Shown piece by piece: positions 6,498 to 10,352 of a stretch of 10,352 nucleotides of DNA. Both the position numbers and the translations under genes were made by a program. The DNA lies in the NCBI GenBank assembly GCA_964524295.1, contig CAZGCW010000133.1, positions 1 through 10,352 of the forward strand, given 5' to 3'. Origin of the DNA: UBA9926 sp964524295. GTDB lineage: Bacteria > Pseudomonadota > Gammaproteobacteria > Pseudomonadales > Azotimanducaceae. Below the pieces are notes generated by a model. That model worked only from the letters and a program-made list of their open reading frames with translations, made no database searches and was not told the DNA's origin. Every line of letters starts with the position of its first letter. Positions within the stretch are counted from its first letter, which is position 1.

Positions 6498-7616
6498 ATG
6501 GAAAAAGCCAGACTCAGTCCAATTGACTTCTTTGACGAGGTCCTTTCAGAATCTGATTTCGTCAGATCGTTAAAGCCAGAGGAAGCACGGAATCTTGCGC
6601 TTGCCTCTGACTATGTCGATTATCCGACCGATACCCTGATTTTTTCTGAAGGCGACAAAGCCGACGACATGTACTTTATTGTCCTAGGGCTAGTTCAGGT
6701 CTTTGTCGAAAAAGGTCAACAGGAGGGGCTCGAAATCAAACGTCTCTCCGAGGGTGACTATTTCGGAGAGCAGGGTTTCCTGGCTATGAATAAAGGACGC
6801 CGAACTGCCAGTGTACAAACCCTTGAACCAACCCGGCTACTTAAGGTATCAGGCGAGCTATTTGAAGACCTCATCACCAAGAACAAACCCCTGAAAAACC
6901 AATTGGAAACCATTGGCCGTGAACAGCAGGAAATTCGAAAAAAACACCGACAGCAACAGTTACTCAATCGTCTCGTGCAATCAAGAAGCTCCGTTTCCTT
7001 AACCCTGCCCCGAGCTTCTGGCAAATTCTCCAGTATCTGTCTTTCCGTTGATGCAGAAAAAAACACCCTGGAACTCGATGAAGTCATATCTGAATACAGG
7101 AACCCAATTCAACCAGGAGATATCCTCAAAGTCACTGGCAGTATCAGTGGTACACCACTGAACTTTGATACCGAAGTACTCGAAATTGTCCGCAAAGACA
7201 ACAGGCCCTTATACGTATGTTCTTTCCCAGAAGTGCTGGTTTATGTACAGCAACGTCACCAGTTCAGGCTGGGACTTGGGGTCGCCAGTCGGGCTGAAGT
7301 CGTCATTTCTATCGACAACAAAAGATTTCGAGGCGCTATGATCGACATATCTGAAGGTGGACTTTGCTTCAGGCTGCCTGCAAGCGCGCCGGTGAAAAAA
7401 GGCGATGTGATTGAAGGCGTTAAACTCAATCTCGATACCATCACTAAGTTACAACAATCAATAGAAGTTCTGAACACACATGCCATCGTACATTCGCCGA
7501 ACACCAAACAAATTGGGGCCAGATTCAAAGGCATTTCAACCGAGCAGACCGTCAAACTTAGAGACTACATAAAGGAAGCCGAGCGCAGACGACTCCGCAA
7601 CGTAAAAAACGCATAG
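6498..7616 (+). CDS. Cyclic nucleotide-binding domain fused to YcgR-type PilZ c-di-GMP receptor
   Basis: A soluble 372-residue protein with three parts. Residues about 20-130 form a CRP-like cyclic nucleotide-binding domain. Its phosphate-binding cassette (FGEQGFLAMNKGRRTASV, 89-106) keeps the Gly-Glu (90-91) and Arg-Thr (102-103) that hold the ribose and cyclic phosphate. A charged helical linker (135-162) leads to a YcgR N-terminal-like beta domain (about 165-245), then a PilZ domain (about 250-365). The PilZ domain has an intact c-di-GMP signature: R253-H-Q-F-R257 (RxxxR) and D283-I-S285-E-G-G288 (DxSxxG). There is no DNA-binding or catalytic domain, so it is probably an adaptor or effector answering both messengers, perhaps at the flagellar motor as YcgR does; the target is inference. 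The ATG has no strong Shine-Dalgarno but is fixed by an in-frame stop 12 bases before it. It follows the oxidase operon by 225 bases and is probably separately transcribed. Confidence 0.88.
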   Translation: MEKARLSPIDFFDEVLSESDFVRSLKPEEARNLALASDYVDYPTDTLIFSEGDKADDMYFIVLGLVQVFVEKGQQEGLEIKRLSEGDYFGEQGFLAMNKGRRTASVQTLEPTRLLKVSGELFEDLITKNKPLKNQLETIGREQQEIRKKHRQQQLLNRLVQSRSSVSLTLPRASGKFSSICLSVDAEKNTLELDEVISEYRNPIQPGDILKVTGSISGTPLNFDTEVLEIVRKDNRPLYVCSFPEVLVYVQQRHQFRLGLGVASRAEVVISIDNKRFRGAMIDISEGGLCFRLPASAPVKKGDVIEGVKLNLDTITKLQQSIEVLNTHAIVHSPNTKQIGARFKGISTEQTVKLRDYIKEAERRRLRNVKNA

Positions 7617-7722
7617 CACAAGGGATTAACGAGGATCTAAAGTGTCCCCTTATAGGCCAGTAAGATCTTTAGTCTGTCTAACATCAGTTTGAATTTACGT
7701 TCACCTTGATGCAGTCATAGCC

Positions 7723-7743
7723 GCAGCGATCTACAATCGCTGC
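7723..7743 (-). other. Hairpin straddling the CYP153A stop codon
   Basis: GCAGCGAT and ATCGCTGC form a perfect 8-bp stem with a CTACA loop, and the CYP153A TAG (7733-7731) falls in the loop. No T-run follows on either strand, so it is not a standard intrinsic terminator. It sits where two convergent genes meet and may act as a 3' end stabiliser or a poor bidirectional terminator. Confidence 0.4.
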
Positions 7744-8966
7744 ACTGTTACCGGAAGTCGCGAATAACCCCTGATAAAATTCGAAGCGACCCGTTCTGGA
7801 TCACCGACTAATTCTATCGTTTTAAACCGCTTAAGCAGCTCTTCCCAAAGTACCCTTAGCTGCATTTCAGCCAAGCGATTGCCCATGCATCGATGAATAC
7901 CGTACCCAAAGGATAGATGGTGGCGTGGGTTTGGCCTGTCAATAACGAACTGCTGGGCATCCTCAATCACCGACTCATCGCGATTACCGGATAAGTACCA
8001 CATGACCACCTTATCTCCCCGTCTGATGGTTTTACCGTGCATCTCAACATCGCGTTTCGCAATTCGCCGCATATGCGTCAAGGGTGTTTGCCATCGAATA
8101 ATTTCAGGCACCATAGTTGGTACTAATTCCGGATTCTGGCGCAGCTTTTGATATTCAGCAGGATACAAATTCAGGGCGTATACCCCACCGGATATGGAGT
8201 TTCGAGTCGTATCATTACCACCAATGATCAGCAGCAACAGATTGCCCAAATATTCCATCGGGTCCAGTTGGTTGGTTGCTGGGCTATGTGCCATCAGCGT
8301 AATCAGGTCATTGTGTTCCCGGGGATCCCAGTTCAACCGTTCCTTCCTGAGCTCAGTAAAGTATTCCAGACACTCCATGAGTCCTTCACGTCTCACCTCA
8401 TCCGGGAGAACCCCGCCCAATGCACTTGACGAAGTCGCTAAATCAGACCAATCAGTCAGTTTGCGGCGTTCAGCGAAGGGAAAATCAAAGATGGTTGCCA
8501 GCATTTGAGTGGTCAGTTCGATGGACACTTTTTCCACCCAGTTAAATTCCTCATTCTCGGGAAGATGATCGACGATCTGTATCACTCGCTCACGAATAAC
8601 CGCTTCTAATTTAGCCAGATTCATTGGCGCAACGACACCAGTGACGGCCTTACGTTGACTCGCATGCACAGGCGGGTCCATGGAAATAAAATTAGGCGCT
8701 TCAAAATCCGGACTCCGGTTACCGATACTGACGCCACCCATTGACGAAAAATCATGATGGTTCTTATCCACCGCCATAATGTCATGAAAGCGGGTTATCG
8801 ACCAATAAGGCCCAAAATTGCTGTCTGCACAGTAATGAACAGGTGCCTCATCCCTAAGCCTCTGGAAATAAGGCCAGCATGAATCATTCTTAAACAATAG
8901 GGGATCAGACACATCGATATCTTCTACTGAAATCTCATAGGCATCCATCTTGCTGGCTTCTCTCAT
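7731..8966 (-). CDS. cyp153A: Cytochrome P450, CYP153A-type alkane/fatty-chain terminal hydroxylase
   Basis: A soluble 411-residue class I P450 that would use O2 and electrons from a ferredoxin to hydroxylate the terminal carbon of medium-chain alkanes or related chains. The haem-ligand loop is FGYGIHRCMGNRLAE (353-367) with Cys360. The K-helix ExxR is Glu288-Arg291 (EIIRW). The I-helix has GGNDTTRNS (249-257), a wording typical of CYP153. The flanking phrases RWQTPLTHMRR, GDKVVMWYLSGNRD and VHYC-x4-FGPYWSIT also match CYP153A proteins as I recall them. The start is the ATG at 8966, because GGGAGG stands seven bases upstream; the longer frame would need a TTG. No ferredoxin or ferredoxin reductase gene is adjacent, so redox partners must be elsewhere. 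It follows a cupin gene in the same direction after 105 bases. Family call strong; actual substrate unknown. Confidence 0.93.
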   Translation of the reverse strand: MREASKMDAYEISVEDIDVSDPLLFKNDSCWPYFQRLRDEAPVHYCADSNFGPYWSITRFHDIMAVDKNHHDFSSMGGVSIGNRSPDFEAPNFISMDPPVHASQRKAVTGVVAPMNLAKLEAVIRERVIQIVDHLPENEEFNWVEKVSIELTTQMLATIFDFPFAERRKLTDWSDLATSSSALGGVLPDEVRREGLMECLEYFTELRKERLNWDPREHNDLITLMAHSPATNQLDPMEYLGNLLLLIIGGNDTTRNSISGGVYALNLYPAEYQKLRQNPELVPTMVPEIIRWQTPLTHMRRIAKRDVEMHGKTIRRGDKVVMWYLSGNRDESVIEDAQQFVIDRPNPRHHLSFGYGIHRCMGNRLAEMQLRVLWEELLKRFKTIELVGDPERVASNFIRGYSRLPVTVQRL

Positions 8967-9034
8967 CCGTTTTCCTCCCAAAATTCAGCCGAGTAAGCAG
9001 ACGCTGCTTCTTTGAACCGAATTAAACCTTTCAT
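8963..9034 (-). CDS. Possible 23-residue leader ORF coupled to CYP153A
   Basis: ATG at 9034 opens a frame of 23 codons (MKGLIRFKEAASAYSAEFW, then EENG) that ends in a TGA overlapping the CYP153A ATG (ATGA). The CYP153A Shine-Dalgarno lies inside it. Its own ribosome site is weak (AAGGG about 11 bases away). It could be a translational-coupling leader or simply an open stretch. The peptide has no known match that I recognise. Confidence 0.25.
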   Translation of the reverse strand: MKGLIRFKEAASAYSAEFWEENG

Positions 9035-9045
9035 CACAGTGATGA
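9021..9045 (-). promoter_or_regulatory. Palindromic operator candidate with a -10-like box upstream of CYP153A
   Basis: TCATCACAGTGATGA (9031-9045) is a perfect 7-bp inverted repeat about a single central base. On the minus strand, a TTTAAT box (9026-9021, five of six matches to TATAAT) follows four bases later, with no good -35. The palindrome would sit between the -35 and -10 positions, where a repressor commonly binds. It is about 65 bases before the CYP153A start. The binding protein is unknown; the sequence is not a CRP or FNR site. Confidence 0.4.
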
Positions 9046-9071
9046 CCCTTCCCAGGAACCGACACAAGCTG

Positions 9072-9431
9072 TTAGCTCGATCGACCGGTGTCCTCCCCAA
9101 CTCGCATCTGTAGCTGTTCGAGCAGTTGGCCCGGCGTTTCTGTGCCGACAATATAAGTCGTGGTGACCGTCACGGCGCCTTCCGCATGCAGGCTTCCACG
9201 CGGAATTTCCAGTTTATCGCCCGGGTTTAATTCGTGCCGAGCACCCTCCTCATCTAACAGATAGGTGCCCCCGGTCATAACATAACCAGTGACATCGAGG
9301 TCATGCCAATGTAAGGGTAACTCGGGTGATTCCTTGGAAACATAGGTACTCGGCCAATGGCCAGTTTTCTTCAAGTCATCGAGCACTTCATCACGAGTGG
9401 AAAAGAAGTTTTTATATATTTTAAATCCCAT
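9072..9431 (-). CDS. Small single-domain cupin protein
   Basis: A 119-residue protein with one cupin beta-barrel. Cupin motif 1 is LPLHWHDLDVTGYVMTGG (39-55), giving His41 and His43 as metal ligands; the usual Glu is replaced in this region by Asp46 or is absent. Motif 2, GDKLEIPRGSLH (71-82), fits G-x5-P-x-G-x2-H exactly and gives His82. With the metal triad mostly kept, it could bind iron, manganese or zinc, or act as a small-molecule sensor. Reaction and substrate cannot be assigned. I chose the ATG at 9431; a TTG at 9449 would add six residues and neither has a clear Shine-Dalgarno. It is upstream of CYP153A on the same strand and may share its transcript. Confidence 0.8.
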   Translation of the reverse strand: MGFKIYKNFFSTRDEVLDDLKKTGHWPSTYVSKESPELPLHWHDLDVTGYVMTGGTYLLDEEGARHELNPGDKLEIPRGSLHAEGAVTVTTTYIVGTETPGQLLEQLQMRVGEDTGRSS

Positions 9432-9650
9432 CTCAATAGTTGACCACAACTCAAGAATTTATAAAAGTTATTTAGTTGGGACGCAGTTATAGACTCTACC
9501 TGAGCTAATTTTCGATAGGAAAGCAGAACCAATCGGTTTATTCTATGTCAGACGAAAACTTATCGGGGCCACCGGCTAATTTCCCAGTCGAACCCAAAAC
9601 AGACCGACTGCCCTAACAAGCGCAATAACCATCATACAAGGATGACCTTC
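9432..9650. promoter_or_regulatory. Divergent promoter region between the cupin and Ddn-like genes
   Basis: About 220 bases from which two genes diverge. Leftward, a TATAAA box (about 9463-9458) could be the cupin -10, but no good -35 is present 17 bases away. AGTTG/CAACT (9438-9451) is a small 5-bp inverted repeat next to the cupin start, possibly an operator. Rightward, I see no convincing promoter; a 23-codon ORF lies at 9545-9616. Confidence 0.35.
9545..9616 (+). CDS. Possible 23-residue small ORF ahead of the Ddn-like gene
   Basis: ATG to TAA, 23 codons, reading MSDENLSGPPANFPVEPKTD then RLP. It is hydrophilic and proline-rich, with believable codons, and ends 34 bases before the Ddn-like start. 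No Shine-Dalgarno is visible ahead of it. It could be a short leader peptide, a relic, or chance. Confidence 0.22.
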   Translation: MSDENLSGPPANFPVEPKTDRLP

Positions 9651-10085
9651 ATGACCACTTATATACCACCCACAATTGATTCGGTACGCAAGCAAGTTGA
9701 ACTGTATGAAAGCAGCGAAGGGACAAAGGGTGCGACCCTGCTGGACTCCGGCATGCCGTGTATTCTTGTCACCCATAAGGGAAACAAGACCGGCGGGATC
9801 AGGAAAATCCCGCTCATGCGAGTCAAGGTAGATGATAGCTATGTGTTGGTCGGGTCGATGGGCGGACAGCCCAAGAATCCGGTCTGGGTTTATAATCTGC
9901 GCGCTGATCCCACCGTCGAAATTCGAGATGCAACGGTTGTCTATAATATGCGAGTAAGAGAAATCACTGACGATGAAGAAAGAGCTCTCCTATGGGAAGC
10001 CAGTGCTGCCGCTTATCCGCCGTACAACGATTACCAGGCCAAAACGACGCGGAAAATTCCAGTGTTCCTTGCTGAGCCAATTTAG
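9651..10085 (+). CDS. Ddn-type nitroreductase/F420-dependent quinone reductase family protein
   Basis: A 144-residue split-barrel protein of the deazaflavin-dependent nitroreductase (Ddn) family, whose best-known member in Mycobacterium tuberculosis uses reduced F420 to reduce quinones and nitroimidazoles. Seen here are LVTHKGNKTGGIRKIPLMRV (39-58), matching the family TxKGRKSG-x3-R-x-PL pattern, and GGQPKNPVWVYNLRADPTVEI (71-91), matching the GG-x3-NP-x-W-x2-NL-x-A-x-P signature. The C-terminal part (111-130) carries the usual WEASAAAYPPYNDYQ segment. Length is normal. I chose the second ATG (9651), with AAGGA eight bases upstream; the ATG at 9642 overlaps that Shine-Dalgarno. Whether the host makes F420 is unknown, and some relatives may use flavins or bind haem or fatty acids. 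It diverges from the cupin-CYP153A pair. Confidence 0.87.
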   Translation: MTTYIPPTIDSVRKQVELYESSEGTKGATLLDSGMPCILVTHKGNKTGGIRKIPLMRVKVDDSYVLVGSMGGQPKNPVWVYNLRADPTVEIRDATVVYNMRVREITDDEERALLWEASAAAYPPYNDYQAKTTRKIPVFLAEPI

Positions 10086-10108
10086 CTGGTCGCGGTACAA
10101 TCAAATCC

Positions 10109-10176
10109 ACTGAAACCGTTACCTTACAACAACCCGGCATCTCCGTTGACACATCGAAGACAAGGGCGGTTTCAGT
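10109..10176. repeat. Inverted repeat between convergent genes
   Basis: ACTGAAACCG (10109-10118) and CGGTTTCAGT (10167-10176) are perfect 10-bp inverted copies 48 bases apart, in the gap between the rightward Ddn-like gene and the leftward GST. The long loop and lack of a T-run make an intrinsic terminator unlikely. It could be a long-arm structure or a chance pair. Confidence 0.4.
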
Positions 10177-10212
10177 CTCGCTAAACTCGAACCCGTACTT
10201 CAATGGTGCCAA

Positions 10213-10352
10213 TCAATCGAAATCTGCCGCACTATGCCGTTCTACCACCCGTTCCTCTTCTGGTCCCCAGGGCCGGTTAACACGGCGCCCGCGACCTACT
10301 GCAGGACGCTGCTCAATTTCCGTAGCCCACCGAATCACATTCGTATAGCTTT
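10213..10352 (-). CDS. Glutathione S-transferase, YghU/YfcG-like, C-terminal fragment
   Basis: The last 45 codons of a leftward gene cut by the window edge. They read SYTNVIRWATEIEQRPAVGR, then GRRVNRPWGPEEERVVERHS, then AADFD and TGA. The Y-x-NVIRW-x5-I-x-RPAV+RG pattern followed by VNR-x-WG and ERH-x2-DFD is the end of the helical domain in the YghU/YfcG-like glutathione transferases, which act as glutathione-dependent disulfide-bond reductases. The active-site half lies outside the window, so activity cannot be judged. It converges with the Ddn-like gene across 127 bases. Confidence 0.75.
   Translation of the reverse strand, partial: SYTNVIRWATEIEQRPAVGRGRRVNRPWGPEEERVVERHSAADFD

Noticed and set aside
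7256..7555. Leftward 99-codon open frame and a similar one at 6758-7087
   Set aside because: Both are antisense shadows of the CNB-PilZ gene, whose domain motifs prove the forward frame.
8148..8508. Two rightward open frames of 93 and 104 codons
   Set aside because: They lie antisense inside CYP153A, overlap each other in different frames, and have no ribosome sites.
9964..10212. Leftward 82-codon open frame in line with the partial GST after its stop
   Set aside because: It needs a TTG start, overlaps the Ddn-like gene antisense for half its length, and follows the natural end of the GST; read-through or a second gene is not supported.

Overview
This window looks like chromosome from an aerobic, probably marine gammaproteobacterium. 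The basis is moderate base composition, good Shine-Dalgarno sites, and gene types (dual-haem-c cytochrome oxidase subunit II, CYP153A alkane hydroxylase, YcgR-like PilZ protein, Ddn-like F420-type reductase, several glutathione transferases) that tend to occur together in hydrocarbon- and lipid-using marine gammaproteobacteria. The taxonomic call is inference. No tRNA, rRNA, CRISPR array, insertion sequence or phage gene was seen.

Layout. A leftward theta-like glutathione S-transferase occupies 163-915, and a possible gene start runs off the left edge. Positions 916-1440 are a divergent intergenic region. It holds a plausible sigma70 promoter for the rightward operon and, on the minus strand, a short frameshifted stretch that reads like the relic of a lost gene (1043-1185). 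A tight five-gene rightward operon (1441-6272) encodes a complete A1-type cytochrome c oxidase: subunit II fused to two tandem cytochrome c domains, subunit I with all metal ligands and both proton channels, two different subunit-III-family proteins, and a small subunit IV. The junctions overlap by 1 and 4 bases or are only 15 and 10 bases long. The content resembles the coxMNOP type of alternative oxidase operon. A perfect 12-bp hairpin follows. Next is a rightward gene (6498-7616) joining a cAMP-type cyclic-nucleotide-binding domain to a YcgR-type c-di-GMP-binding PilZ module. In the second half, a cupin gene and a CYP153A cytochrome P450 run leftward, apparently as one transcription unit. 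A Ddn-type deazaflavin (F420)-dependent reductase diverges from the cupin gene to the right. The right edge cuts a leftward second glutathione transferase, of which only the C-terminus is visible.

How the parts fit. The oxidase takes electrons from soluble or membrane cytochrome c through its own two haem c domains to CuA, haem a and the haem a3-CuB site, pumping protons. The CNB-PilZ protein could sense cAMP and c-di-GMP together; its link to respiration is only positional. CYP153A would terminally hydroxylate alkanes or similar chains, but its ferredoxin and ferredoxin reductase are not in the window. The glutathione transferases, cupin and Ddn-like reductase fit a general role in handling hydrophobic or reactive compounds.

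The most interesting points are the dual second-messenger architecture, the tandem-haem subunit II with paired subunit III genes, the F420-type enzyme in a likely gammaproteobacterium, the frameshifted relic, and a 15-bp palindrome with a coupled 23-codon ORF just ahead of CYP153A. Everything else is recognisable and fairly ordinary, and I found no clear sign of a wholly undescribed system.
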